Positions 25,761 to 34,199 of a stretch of 61,418 nucleotides of DNA are shown here, piece by piece. Position 1 is the stretch's first letter. Every line of letters begins with the position of its first letter. The stretch is from positions 1 to 61,418 of the forward strand of contig JAPOQH010000074.1 in assembly GCA_026710825.1 (NCBI GenBank), written 5' to 3'. The position numbers and the translations under genes were made by a program. The notes under the pieces are model-generated. The model ran no database searches. It was given only the letters and a program-made list of their open reading frames with translations, and was not told where the DNA came from. Source of the stretch: Chloroflexota bacterium (GTDB lineage Bacteria > Chloroflexota > Dehalococcoidia > Lucifugimonadales > UBA3495).

Positions 25761-25839
25761 TGGTGATGCAGATTCGGCGCAACGCACGACCGTAACACTG
25801 AGTACGTTCATAGGCGCGACAAAACTACGTACACGCGCA

Positions 25840-27498
25840 ATGACTCCTGTTTCCAAGCTGGTGACATCCATTCCCCGCGTCCCGACCGGCTGGCTGTTCG
25901 AGGGCACGGTCCGCCCTCCGGTCGTGGTCTGGATCCCGGCAGTGGTTATCGCCGTCCTGCTGCTCACCGCGCCGGCCTATCTGGCCCTCCGCACCCTGGG
26001 CGCCGGTTCCGACGCTCTCGACCTGATATTCAGCCTCCGGACCCTCTGGGTGGTGTGGCGCACCGTGGCCCTGATGGCCGCCGTGATGATCGGTTGCATC
26101 ATCATCGCCGCGCCGCTGGCCTGGCTCACCGTCCGCACCGATCTGCCCGCCCGCGGATTCTGGCGCGTGGTCACCATGCTGCCGCTGGCGCTCCCCTCCT
26201 ACATCGTCGCGTTCACCATCGCGGTGGGCCTGGGACCCCGCGGCATCCTCCAGGGTTGGCTGGAGGCGGCGTTCAGCCCGTTCTCCATAGCCATCGACCG
26301 AATCCCCAGCATCTACGGATTTCCCGGCGCCGCGTTCACCCTGATCATCATCAGCTTCCCCTACGTGCTGCTCCCGATCCGCGCCGCCCTGTGGAACATG
26401 GACACCTCCCTCGAGGAATCGGCCCGCGCCCTCGGTCGAACGCGCTGGCAGACGTTCCGCAGCGTAACGCTTCCAATGCTGCGTCCCGCCATTCTCGCCG
26501 GCGGTTTGCTCGCCGCGCTGTATGCCCTGAGCGACTTCGGCGCGGTCGCCATCATGCGCTACGAGACCTTCACCTGGAGTATATTCATCCAGTACGGCGC
26601 GGCCCTCAACCGCACGCTGGCCGCCGCCTGGTCGCTGGGCCTCATCGTTCTCGCGCTGGCCGTGGTGTGGGGCGAGTACGCCGCCCGCAACGCCGGCGGC
26701 GGTCGCTACTACCGCAGCCGGGGCGGCGCAGCGCGTCTGCCGGAGCCCATTCCCCTGGGAGCCTGGCGTTGGCCGGCTCAGGCCTACTGCGCCGTGGTGG
26801 CGTTGGTGGCTCTCGGCCTGCCGGTGGCCGTGCTCATTTACTGGACCGTCCGGGGCGTCGCCGCCGGCGAACCGTTGCTCATCCTGTGGAAGGCAGCCGC
26901 CAACTCCGTGGGCGTCTCGGCCCTGGCGGCGGGGCTCACGGTGATTTGCGCCGCGCCCATCGCCGTGCTGGCGGTCCGCTACCCGGGCGGGTTCAGCCGC
27001 TGGCTTGAGCGTCTCGGATTCATCGGATTCGCGCTGCCCGGCATAGTCATCGCCCTGGGCCTGGTCTATTTCGGAGCCAACTACGCGCCGTGGCTCTATC
27101 AGTCCCTGGCCATGCTGGCCGTCGCATACGTCACCCTTTTCCTGCCCGCGGCGGTGGGTGCCCTGCGCACGTCTCTGGTGCAGGTGCGCCCGGAGTTCGA
27201 GGACGCCGCCCGCAGCCTGGGCAAGCCTCCCCTGACTGTCCTCTTGACCATCACGCTCCCCCTGGTCCGGCCCGGCATCCTCACGGGCGCGGCGCTGGTG
27301 TTCCTGCTCACCATGAAGGAATTGCCCGCCACCCTGATCCTCAGCCCCATCGGCTTCACCACCCTCGCCTCCTCCATCTGGGCCGCCGCACAGGAGGCAT
27401 TTTTCGCTCGCGCCGCGGCGCCGGCCCTGTTGCTGATTATCGTTTCCTCCATTCCACTGGCCCTCATCACCATGCGCGAGGAGCGCCGCCAAGGCTAG
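25840..27498 (+). CDS. two-domain ABC permease, ferric iron (FbpB/SfuB) type
   Basis: The 552-residue membrane protein has two repeated permease halves of about six helices each. The EAA-type coupling loops are recognisable in both: MDTSLEESARALGRTRWQTF in the first, and VQVRPEFEDAARSLGKPP in the second. This fused double-permease form is typical of ferric iron and some thiamine importers and would pair with the ATPase at 23579. An upstream in-frame ATG at 25732 would add 36 residues not typical of the family. The start at 25840 has no strong ribosome site. Confidence 0.85.
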   Translation: MTPVSKLVTSIPRVPTGWLFEGTVRPPVVVWIPAVVIAVLLLTAPAYLALRTLGAGSDALDLIFSLRTLWVVWRTVALMAAVMIGCIIIAAPLAWLTVRTDLPARGFWRVVTMLPLALPSYIVAFTIAVGLGPRGILQGWLEAAFSPFSIAIDRIPSIYGFPGAAFTLIIISFPYVLLPIRAALWNMDTSLEESARALGRTRWQTFRSVTLPMLRPAILAGGLLAALYALSDFGAVAIMRYETFTWSIFIQYGAALNRTLAAAWSLGLIVLALAVVWGEYAARNAGGGRYYRSRGGAARLPEPIPLGAWRWPAQAYCAVVALVALGLPVAVLIYWTVRGVAAGEPLLILWKAAANSVGVSALAAGLTVICAAPIAVLAVRYPGGFSRWLERLGFIGFALPGIVIALGLVYFGANYAPWLYQSLAMLAVAYVTLFLPAAVGALRTSLVQVRPEFEDAARSLGKPPLTVLLTITLPLVRPGILTGAALVFLLTMKELPATLILSPIGFTTLASSIWAAAQEAFFARAAAPALLLIIVSSIPLALITMREERRQG

Positions 27499-27708
27499 GC
27501 TGGCTCGATTTCCACACTGGCGGGATTTGTGAGGCCGCACCCTCACACCACGGCCCGGCTGCGCTCCGGATGCCCGGTACGGGTCGCATCCATACACAAA
27601 ATCCCCACTGTCGCCCCGTTCCGCGCATGAAATGTGTGGCTTTGTGAAAGATTGTGTTGGATTTATGCAAATCCCGATTTCGGCCTTTTCACCGTGTTAA
27701 TATTCCTT

Positions 27709-27853
27709 ATGAGGCGGTGGAGGCCATAGCGGAGCAATGTTCCGTACGAAATAGTGAGGAGACATAAGTCAAAGCCGCCTCGAAGCATCAATATCATTGC
27801 GAATGGGGATCATACCCCGCCTTGCCGGATCCATATTTCGGATCCGGCTTTTA
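27709..27853 (+). ncRNA. candidate structured small RNA between convergent operons
   Basis: A TAATAT -10-like box (27698-27703) is followed by about 145 bases with no reading frame. A closing helix GAGGCGG (27711-27717) / CCGCCTC (27775-27781) encloses a small CGGA/TCCG hairpin. A GGGG/CCCC hairpin follows, and the element ends in a strong terminator at 27824-27853. It is downstream of a plus-strand gene and faces the end of a minus-strand operon, so it is not the leader of a gene. I could not match it to a known RNA family. The rest of the 27499-27976 gap shows nothing else. Confidence 0.4.
27824..27853 (+). terminator. rho-independent terminator ending the candidate small RNA
   Basis: The perfect 9-bp stem GCCGGATCC / GGATCCGGC has a 7-base loop, followed by TTTTAT on the plus strand only. 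It may also end read-through from the permease gene 325 bases upstream. Confidence 0.75.
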
Positions 27854-27976
27854 TATGCCAGGGATAGCCACCGGGCACGGGCCGCACCCACAATCACCGA
27901 GCAGATGGCACACAGGCGCGCACGCGTCTCACCGCACGCACAGTCCCTCGCGCACAGCTTCCTCACGCACAATTCC

Positions 27977-29002
27977 TCACGCCTCGTAACACGCCACCCA
28001 GTGTCCAGGGGCCTTTTCCTCGCTCGGCGGATGCACATCTGCCGCACACCGATCCGTGGCCATCGGGCACCGCTCGTAGAAACGGCATCGCGGCGGCGGA
28101 TCCACCGGCAGGGACAAATCACCCAGGATGTCCGGTGGGTCGCGGCGTCGCATCGGGTCGGGACTCGGCACCGCCGAAAGCAGCGCCCGCGTGTACGGAT
28201 GCAGCGGATTACGCAATAGCTCCTCGGTCTCCGCCATCTCCACGATCTTGCCCAGATACATCACCGCAATCCGGTGGCACATGTACCGCGCCACCGCCAG
28301 GTCGTGCGTGATGTACAGGTACGCGATCCCAAGCCGGTCCGCCAGTTCCTGCATCAGCGACATGATGCCCGTGCGGCTCGATACGTCCAGCATCGACGTC
28401 GGCTCGTCCGCCACCACGAACGACGGCCCGATTACCAGCGCCCTCGCAATCGCCACCCGCTGACGCTGCCCGCCCGACAGTTCGTGCGGCCGCCGGAACA
28501 AAAACGCGCCGGCCGGCGTCAGCCCCACCAGGTTCAGGATCTCGGAGACCCGGTCCAGCCGGTCCTGCACGTCGCCGATCCCCTGCACCAGCAACGGCTC
28601 CGCGATGGTGTCATACACCGCCCGCCGCGGGTTCATGGATTCATACGGGTCCTGGAATATCATCTGGACCTGCCGGCGAAACACCCGAAGCTGCCGGCCT
28701 TTGATGTTCGCCGCGTCCACCGAGCCGGCCAGGTGCCCCCCCGTGGACGGCGCGGGGAACCGGTAGGTGATGCTGCCCTCCGTTGGTTCCTGCAGCTTGA
28801 CCAGCAACTTGCCCACTGTGGTCTTGCCGCAGCCCGACTCACCGACCAGGCCCAGGCTCTCGCCGCTGCCCAGCCGGAAGGACACGTCATCCACGGCGTG
28901 GATGAAACTGGTCGGCTTGCGGAACATGCCGGCCGCGATCGGAAACCGCTTGGTCAGCCCGTCCACAGTCACCAGCGCATCCCCGCCGGCGGGTCCGCTC
29001 AC
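27977..29002 (-). CDS. dipeptide/oligopeptide ABC transporter ATP-binding protein (DppF/OppF type)
   Basis: The 341-residue ATPase has Walker [10 protein letters not shown] (about 54-62), Q-loop [11 protein letters not shown], signature LSGGQRQR, Walker B FVVADEP and H-loop ITHDLAVA. The C-terminal oligopeptide-transport domain begins [15 protein letters not shown] and includes [12 protein letters not shown] and Cys-containing RCRFYERCP. It is the last gene of a minus-strand dpp operon and would form a heterodimer with the ATPase at 29518. A PaREP1-like gene separates the two, which is unusual. The GTG at 29002 is the start. Confidence 0.9.
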   Translation of the reverse strand: MSGPAGGDALVTVDGLTKRFPIAAGMFRKPTSFIHAVDDVSFRLGSGESLGLVGESGCGKTTVGKLLVKLQEPTEGSITYRFPAPSTGGHLAGSVDAANIKGRQLRVFRRQVQMIFQDPYESMNPRRAVYDTIAEPLLVQGIGDVQDRLDRVSEILNLVGLTPAGAFLFRRPHELSGGQRQRVAIARALVIGPSFVVADEPTSMLDVSSRTGIMSLMQELADRLGIAYLYITHDLAVARYMCHRIAVMYLGKIVEMAETEELLRNPLHPYTRALLSAVPSPDPMRRRDPPDILGDLSLPVDPPPRCRFYERCPMATDRCAADVHPPSEEKAPGHWVACYEA

Positions 29003-29096
29003 CGCGATTCCCCCAGGTGATTCTGTGCGTCTTGTGGTTATTTGTCGTATCCCTTGTGCGTGTGTGCGTGGATGTGCCCGAAAATGACATCCGGCT

Positions 29097-29453
29097 TCAT
29101 ACGCGAGTTAGCGGCTCCAGCAGGTCCAGCAACTGCTCCACGTCGTCCAGAGCGTCCGCTATATCCCGGGGCGGTAACTCATCCTCGTAGAAGTTGCCAT
29201 GAAGTGAATCGGCCACCTGATAGTAACGAAAGACGTCGCGATTGCCGGTTTCCGACCGCAGCCGGCTGGCCACCCGGGACAGCTGCCGATGCTTGCCGTG
29301 TTCCCAGCCGCGCCGCTCGGCAATCGCCTTCAGCATCAGCGCCACCGCGCCCCAACCCTTCTCCGACGCCTGCCGCACATCGCCCTCTGCCAACTCGTAG
29401 CGGGCCTGCGCCAAAAGGCCTCGACTGTCATCATGGTACTTTTGCGTGGCCAT
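29097..29453 (-). CDS. PaREP1/HEPN-like small helical protein
   Basis: The 118-residue all-helical protein opens SRGLLAQARYELAEGDVRQA, continues SEKGWGAVALMLKAIAERRG, and later has ADSLHGNFYEDELPPRDIAD. This is the pattern of PaREP1-family proteins, thought to be HEPN-like and common in archaea and Chloroflexota. AGGAG lies 9 bases before its ATG and an AT-rich promoter-like stretch precedes it, so it probably has its own transcription. It sits between the two ATPase genes of the peptide transporter. Function is unknown; an RNA-directed or toxin-like role is an inference from the fold. Confidence 0.72.
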   Translation of the reverse strand: MATQKYHDDSRGLLAQARYELAEGDVRQASEKGWGAVALMLKAIAERRGWEHGKHRQLSRVASRLRSETGNRDVFRYYQVADSLHGNFYEDELPPRDIADALDDVEQLLDLLEPLTRV

Positions 29454-29517
29454 CGCAACACTCCTATTGCTGTCACAGAAATACAGTATGAATATAATAA
29501 CCGGGATTTATCAAACA

Positions 29518-30540
29518 TTATCCGATAATATCCAGTTTATCCTGCATATCCATGACCACGTCCGCCCCATCCATTGGATGCCAGCACGCGGCCCACTGGC
29601 TCCCCCGCTGCGCCTGGGGCGGAAACTCCTGCCGGCACTCCTCGGTCGCGTACGCGCACCGCGGATGGAACGGGCATCCGGCCGGCGGATTCGCCAGGTT
29701 GGGCGGCTCGCCCGGCAGCGTCTCCAGCTCATGCTTTTCGCCGCTGATGCTGGGGAACGACGACATCAGCGCCGCCGTATAGGGATGCATGGGGGCGCGG
29801 AACACGTCGGCGGTGTCTCCCAACTCCACCAGCCGCCCGGCATACATCACGCCGATGCGGTCGGTGACCTCCGCCACCACGCCGATGTCATGGCTGATGT
29901 AGATCATGCCCATTCTGAGTTCCTGCTGCACCGCTTTTAACTCCCGCAGGATGCGGTCCTGCACAATCACGTCCAGCGCGGTGGTCGGCTCGTCGGCGAT
30001 GATCACCGCCGGGTCGCATGCCAGGGCCATGGCGATCACCGCCCGCTGACGCATGCCGCCGCTGAACTCGTGGGGATACCGATCCATCAACTGCGGGTCC
30101 AACCCCACCATGCGAAACAGCCGCGCCGATCTCTCGCGAGCGTCGGCTACCGTTTCCTCCACTCCGTGCGCCTCGATCGCCTCCACTATCTGCTGGCCAA
30201 CGCGATACACCGGGTCCAGCGCGTTCATCGCCGCCTGAAACACCATGGCCATGCGCCGCCAGCGGAAGTGGCGCATCTCCTCATCGGACAGCAGCAGCAG
30301 ATCCTGCCCCTCCAGCACAACCTGCCCTGCCGTCAGCTGTCCGTTATCAGGCAGCAGGCGCATCAGGCAGTTGGCGATGGACGTCTTGCCGCACCCCGAC
30401 TCTCCCACCAGCCCTAGCGACTGCCCCCGGCCCAGCTCAAAGCTGACCGACTGCACCGCCTGCACCGGCCCCTGCCGCGTTAAATAATCCAACGACAGGT
30501 CAACAACCCTGAGCACCGGCTGATTATCGACAGTGGTCAT
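29518..30540 (-). CDS. dipeptide/oligopeptide ABC transporter ATP-binding protein (DppD/OppD type)
   Basis: The 340-residue ATPase has Walker [11 protein letters not shown]-loop VFQAAMNALDPVYRVG (the family Asn-Ala-Leu-Asp-Pro motif), signature FSGGMRQR, Walker B VIIADEP and switch ISHDIGVVAEV. The C-terminal oligopeptide domain follows (HPYTAALMSSFP, then CPFHPRCAYATEECR). It pairs with the DppF-type ATPase downstream and the two permeases upstream. The ATG at 30540 begins MTTVDNQPVLRVVDLSLDYL. Its end is followed by 64 bases of AT-rich sequence before the PaREP1-like gene. Confidence 0.9.
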   Translation of the reverse strand: MTTVDNQPVLRVVDLSLDYLTRQGPVQAVQSVSFELGRGQSLGLVGESGCGKTSIANCLMRLLPDNGQLTAGQVVLEGQDLLLLSDEEMRHFRWRRMAMVFQAAMNALDPVYRVGQQIVEAIEAHGVEETVADARERSARLFRMVGLDPQLMDRYPHEFSGGMRQRAVIAMALACDPAVIIADEPTTALDVIVQDRILRELKAVQQELRMGMIYISHDIGVVAEVTDRIGVMYAGRLVELGDTADVFRAPMHPYTAALMSSFPSISGEKHELETLPGEPPNLANPPAGCPFHPRCAYATEECRQEFPPQAQRGSQWAACWHPMDGADVVMDMQDKLDIIG

Positions 30541-30613
30541 GAGTCATGGTTTGGTACGAGACTGCTGGCTGCTGGAGCTACTTGGCTCAAGCACCTGATC
30601 GGAATAATGGCAA

Positions 30614-31273
30614 TCACCTCCACTCCGCTAACATGCGCTCTCTTTCCGCACGGTCAGCATTGCGCCATCGTTCGGCACGCTCCTCCGGGGTCTCTGCCGG
30701 TTGATGTTGCTCTGTTTCACTTCTAGTTGAGATCGCAGGAGTCGTCGTATGGTCGATAAGGATTGCATCGGATGGAATGCTATTGCGAAATCTCAACAGA
30801 TCAGCGTGTGTCGGAAAACGGAGGTCAATTTGATCATCAGAGAGGAACGGCACCAAACCTGTATCGCCCCATGTGACGGGATGTTCAGCATCATTCCACA
30901 CAGTCCGCAAAGTCGCTTCTACCTTTTCTCCCGCACCGCTAACGCGGACCCATGTTTGGCAGTCCCACCCGTAAGCGCAGAGCTCACAATCGGAGTCTGG
31001 CGACAACCAGTCTGGTCGATTAGGATTACACTTCACTGCAATCATATATTGTTTGCGAAAGAGGCATCCGTTGCACGATATGAGAACGTGTGGCGTGGAA
31101 TCAGGCATGATAATCGGTGCTGTTCCGTTGGCTGTATATGGACAGTTGGGCCAATGGCTCTTAGCAAACCCGTGGGTCGGCTGTTGAGACCCGTATTTCT
31201 TTTGATACTCCTTCAAGAGCAGTCTTTCGTAATTCGTCAATATTAGTCTCCATAGATATCTCGAGCCAAACAT
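30614..31273 (-). CDS. unknown Cys-rich protein inserted in the peptide transporter operon
   Basis: The 219-residue protein has no membrane segment. It has eight or so cysteines grouped in the middle (NCPYT, SCNGCLFRKQ, VKCNPN, DCELCAYGWDC), which suggests a metal-binding domain. The end is a charged helix (TPEERAERWRNADRAERERM). Its base composition is more AT-rich than the transporter genes on both sides, and it sits exactly between the permease and ATPase genes, suggesting an insertion. Several start codons are possible; 31273 is the longest. I do not recognise the family. Confidence 0.6.
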   Translation of the reverse strand: MFGSRYLWRLILTNYERLLLKEYQKKYGSQQPTHGFAKSHWPNCPYTANGTAPIIMPDSTPHVLISCNGCLFRKQYMIAVKCNPNRPDWLSPDSDCELCAYGWDCQTWVRVSGAGEKVEATLRTVWNDAEHPVTWGDTGLVPFLSDDQIDLRFPTHADLLRFRNSIPSDAILIDHTTTPAISTRSETEQHQPAETPEERAERWRNADRAERERMLAEWR

Positions 31274-31318
31274 CTCCTATGAGGAAACTAAGCGCGAGTC
31301 GAGTCGCCACCCATCGCA

Positions 31319-32335
31319 TCACCCATCATGCCGCCGCAGCCTGGGGTTAACCACCTCGTCCAGCGCCCGGCCCACCAGGTAGAACGCGCTGCACAGCAAC
31401 GTGATGGACGCGCCGGCCGGTACTATCAGCCACCAGTACTCGGTGCCGCCCAGCAGGTATCCCCCGACGTTCGCCGTATGGATCATGATCCCCCAACTCA
31501 TCCTGATGTCCAGCAGCCCCAGGAATGACAGCACTGCCTCGGCGAATATCGCTCCCGTCACCGTGAACATCATGTACAGCAGCGACAGCGGCAGCAGGTT
31601 CGGAATGATGTGCACGAATATGACGTGGAAGTGGCCCCCGCCGGCCGCCCGCGCCGCCTCGATGTACGGCTTTACGCGGATGCTCAGGGCCTGCGATTTC
31701 AAGATGATCGCCGTGCCGCCGAAACCGCCCAGCACGCCGATGATCAACGCCAGGTAGAACAGGTTCAGGCTGAACAGCGCGCTCAGTACAATCAGCAGCG
31801 AGATCCCCGGCAGCGCGATGATCAGGTCGGCCAGCCGCATCAGCAGCGAGTCCACCAGCCCGCCGTAGTACGCGGCCACCGCGCCCACCGTCGTCGCGAT
31901 TCCCACCGTCACCAGCGCCGCCGTGATGCCCAGGATGAACTCCGACCGCGCGCTGAACAGCAGTTGGCTCAGGATGTCCCGGCCCAGCGAGTCCGTGCCC
32001 AGCGGATGCCGCCACGTCGGCGACGCCGGGTGGTCAAACTGGTCGAACGCATACCCGGTCACCGGGTCGTACACGTCGGGCGTCCAGACCGTCGCCATGA
32101 GTAGCGGGTGCGAGAACGCCATCAACGCGAATACCCCGATGATCGCCAGCGACAGCAGGCCGATGCGGCTCTCCACGAATATCGACCAGCCGTCCCGCAG
32201 CGTCCGCCACGCCAGGCGCAGCCGCACCAGCGCCAGGTCCACCCGCCCCCGGCTCAGGTCAATCTCCGGAACGTCTCCAAACAGGGACGATCCCTCGCCC
32301 GCCGTTGGCGGCTGATTTGGCGGTCGTTCAATCAT
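31319..32335 (-). CDS. dipeptide/oligopeptide ABC transporter permease (DppC/OppC type)
   Basis: The 338-residue protein has an N-terminal cytoplasmic extension (RPPNQPPTAGEGS) and then five to six membrane helices. The family core begins HPLGTDSLGRDILSQLLFSA, and the EAA loop is EAARAAGGGHFHVIFVHIIPN. DppC-type permeases form the channel with a DppB-type partner, here the gene 15 bases upstream. The residues GTDSLGRDI are diagnostic for this subunit. The Cys-rich gene follows after 45 bases. Confidence 0.9.
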   Translation of the reverse strand: MIERPPNQPPTAGEGSSLFGDVPEIDLSRGRVDLALVRLRLAWRTLRDGWSIFVESRIGLLSLAIIGVFALMAFSHPLLMATVWTPDVYDPVTGYAFDQFDHPASPTWRHPLGTDSLGRDILSQLLFSARSEFILGITAALVTVGIATTVGAVAAYYGGLVDSLLMRLADLIIALPGISLLIVLSALFSLNLFYLALIIGVLGGFGGTAIILKSQALSIRVKPYIEAARAAGGGHFHVIFVHIIPNLLPLSLLYMMFTVTGAIFAEAVLSFLGLLDIRMSWGIMIHTANVGGYLLGGTEYWWLIVPAGASITLLCSAFYLVGRALDEVVNPRLRRHDG

Positions 32336-32350
32336 CAGATCAACGTTCGA

Positions 32351-33502
32351 TCAGTGGTAACGGATCCTCGGGTCCAGGTACACGTACAGCACGTCCACTA
32401 TCACGTGCGCCAGCAGCGAGAACAGCCCAATGAACACCATCGCGCCCATCACCAGCGGCAGGTCCTCGGATCGCACCGCCTCCAGCAGCGTCAACCCCGT
32501 GCCCGGCCAGGAGAACACCCCCTCGATGATCACGCTGCCGTCGATGGCGAAGATCAGGCTGTACACCAGGCTGGTGATCACCGGCAGCAGGGCGTTGCGC
32601 GCCGCGTGCCGGTCCCGCACCACCTTTTCCGGCAACCCCTTGGCCCGCGCCGCCATCACGTAGTCCTCCCGCATCGTCTCCAGCATGCTGTTGCGCGTCA
32701 GCAGCATCGTCCCCGCGAACGAGATCAGCGTCAGCGTGGCAATGGGCAGGATCATGTGCCTCAGGATATCCAGCGCCAGGTATCCCACCCCCGTGAACGC
32801 CCACGCTATCGGGATGGCCACCGCGCCCAGTCCAATCAACAACACCGGCACCCGCCCCGTCCCGAATCGGCCTATCTTGCGCGTCGCCAGCAACGCCAGG
32901 AACGCGAAGACGACAAAAGCGCCGGCTGTCAGCAGCATGTAGCTGAAAATGTGGTTCGCGCTCACCTCCGCGCCTCGCCAGATGAGCGGGTCCAGGAACT
33001 TGCCAATGGGCAGCCACCCCAGCTTGAACGCGAATATCCAGATCATCATCAGCGCGAACGCCGGCGTGAACGCCGTGAACAGCGTCGCTCCAGAGATCGT
33101 CGCCGCATACTCCAGCACGCCGCCCCTGCGCCACGCGATGGCCTTGCCCAGGAAGAATCCCACGTAGAACGACACCGCCGTCGCCGACAGGAACAGCACC
33201 ACCGTGCGCGGCAACCGTTCCCCAATCACCTCCATCACCGGACGCGGAAAGTGCCCGAACGACACCCCGAAGTTCCCGGTGAACGTGTTTTTCATGTGCA
33301 CCAGGTACTGCTGCCACAACGGCTTGTCGAGCCCGAAAGACGCCTTGATCTGTTCCCGAACCTCCGCCGGAATGTCGGGATTCAGGGCGTAGAACGTCGC
33401 GTAGTCGCCGGGTTGCGCCTGCACCAGGAAGAACGTCAGCGTGACGATCAGAAACAGCGTCAGGGCCATCTGCCCGGCCCGACGCACCAGGTAACCGGTC
33501 AT
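32351..33502 (-). CDS. dipeptide/oligopeptide ABC transporter permease (DppB/OppB type)
   Basis: The 383-residue protein starts MTGYLVRRAGQMALTLFLIV, typical of DppB, with a periplasm-facing domain containing FGLDKPLWQQYLVHMKN and GNFGVSF. The last part has the EAA loop (RAKGLPEKVVRDRHAARNAL) and EGVFSWPGTGLTLLEAV. It is slightly longer than usual because of a 30-residue insertion in the middle. It is the first membrane subunit of the operon. The binding-protein gene lies further upstream on the same strand, but separated by two small genes on the other strand. Confidence 0.9.
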   Translation of the reverse strand: MTGYLVRRAGQMALTLFLIVTLTFFLVQAQPGDYATFYALNPDIPAEVREQIKASFGLDKPLWQQYLVHMKNTFTGNFGVSFGHFPRPVMEVIGERLPRTVVLFLSATAVSFYVGFFLGKAIAWRRGGVLEYAATISGATLFTAFTPAFALMMIWIFAFKLGWLPIGKFLDPLIWRGAEVSANHIFSYMLLTAGAFVVFAFLALLATRKIGRFGTGRVPVLLIGLGAVAIPIAWAFTGVGYLALDILRHMILPIATLTLISFAGTMLLTRNSMLETMREDYVMAARAKGLPEKVVRDRHAARNALLPVITSLVYSLIFAIDGSVIIEGVFSWPGTGLTLLEAVRSEDLPLVMGAMVFIGLFSLLAHVIVDVLYVYLDPRIRYH

Positions 33503-33619
33503 CGCGGCATACTCCCGGTTTCAACCGTCCAGCGGGCCGGCCTGGCGGGTGCCCAGTTATTCATCGCGGGCAGAGTGTCGTGAACTTGGCGGGGCAGGAT
33601 TCTGTATGACATATTCGCG

Positions 33620-33648
33620 TTGCAAAAATAAAATGCAATTGTTAATAT
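33620..33648 (+). promoter_or_regulatory. promoter of the two small membrane protein genes
   Basis: TTGCAA (33620-33625), 17 bases, TAATAT (33643-33648), then AAGGAGC and the ATG at 33674. The sequence is AT-rich in contrast with its surroundings and could also hold the divergent promoter of the permease operon. Confidence 0.65.
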
Positions 33649-33673
33649 GCAAAGCATAAGGAGCGGATGTGCT

Positions 33674-33841
33674 ATGGGAGATATACTGGTTTTGATATTG
33701 TTGGCGGTCATGGTCACCGTGGGGATGGTGATGTTCGTGGGAGGTCTTGCCGGTCTTGCCATCAACGGATATCGCTCAATGCGCCGCGCTCAGCAGGCAA
33801 AGGAACAGCTTCCCTCATCCAGCGCTGAGGCTGACGCGTGA
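33674..33841 (+). CDS. small single-helix membrane protein, 55 aa
   Basis: The protein starts MGDILVLILLAVMVTVGMVM, one strong membrane helix (residues about 3-28). A short basic segment (GYRSMRRAQQAKEQ) and an acidic-serine tail follow. AAGGAGC lies 9 bases before the ATG. Its stop overlaps the GTG of the next gene (GTGA), so the two are translationally coupled. Size, topology and pairing resemble phage holin or small toxin-like membrane proteins, but no family is recognised. The pair lies on the opposite strand inside the peptide transporter locus. Confidence 0.6.
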   Translation: MGDILVLILLAVMVTVGMVMFVGGLAGLAINGYRSMRRAQQAKEQLPSSSAEADA

Positions 33842-34041
33842 ACAACTACTTCATCGTGGGCATATTGGGCGGCTTGATTGTATTGAGTGCCAGTGGCTTT
33901 GTGTGGCAAGCGGAGGTAGCATCACCCAACCTGTCGCCGGCTCAACAACATTTGCTTGACGTGCTTGATTGGCTGCTGAAAGGGGCGGTGGGCGCACTGA
34001 TGGGATTCCTCGCGTGCTGGGCGCGGCACCATGCCACGTAA
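33838..34041 (+). CDS. small two-helix membrane protein, 67 aa, coupled to the preceding gene
   Basis: The GTG start overlaps the previous stop by four bases. The product has an N-terminal helix (YFIVGILGGLIVLSASGFVW) and a second hydrophobic helix near the end (LLKGAVGALMGFLACWARHH). The linker between them, SPNLSPAQQHLLDVLDW, is polar. Two helices with a short polar loop and a basic end fit a holin-like or channel-like protein. No family is certain. The gene is probably expressed from the promoter at 33620. Confidence 0.58.
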   Translation: MNNYFIVGILGGLIVLSASGFVWQAEVASPNLSPAQQHLLDVLDWLLKGAVGALMGFLACWARHHAT

Positions 34042-34199
34042 CGCTTAACGCCGTATGCAATCGTGTGCTCCATGCAACCGGAATCATCCCGCCCAAACAA
34101 ACCCCAATCTGACCTCCCGCTCCTTAAAACCCTGCTGTTATTGCGCACCCCCACGATTGAACCGTAAGGGCGCGCTTCTACTGCCATCCCGGGCGGCGG

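Noticed and set aside
25825..27597. Open frame of 590 codons opposite the double permease
   Set aside because: Composition is charged and repetitive, as expected for the complement of hydrophobic codons. The permease has both EAA loops.
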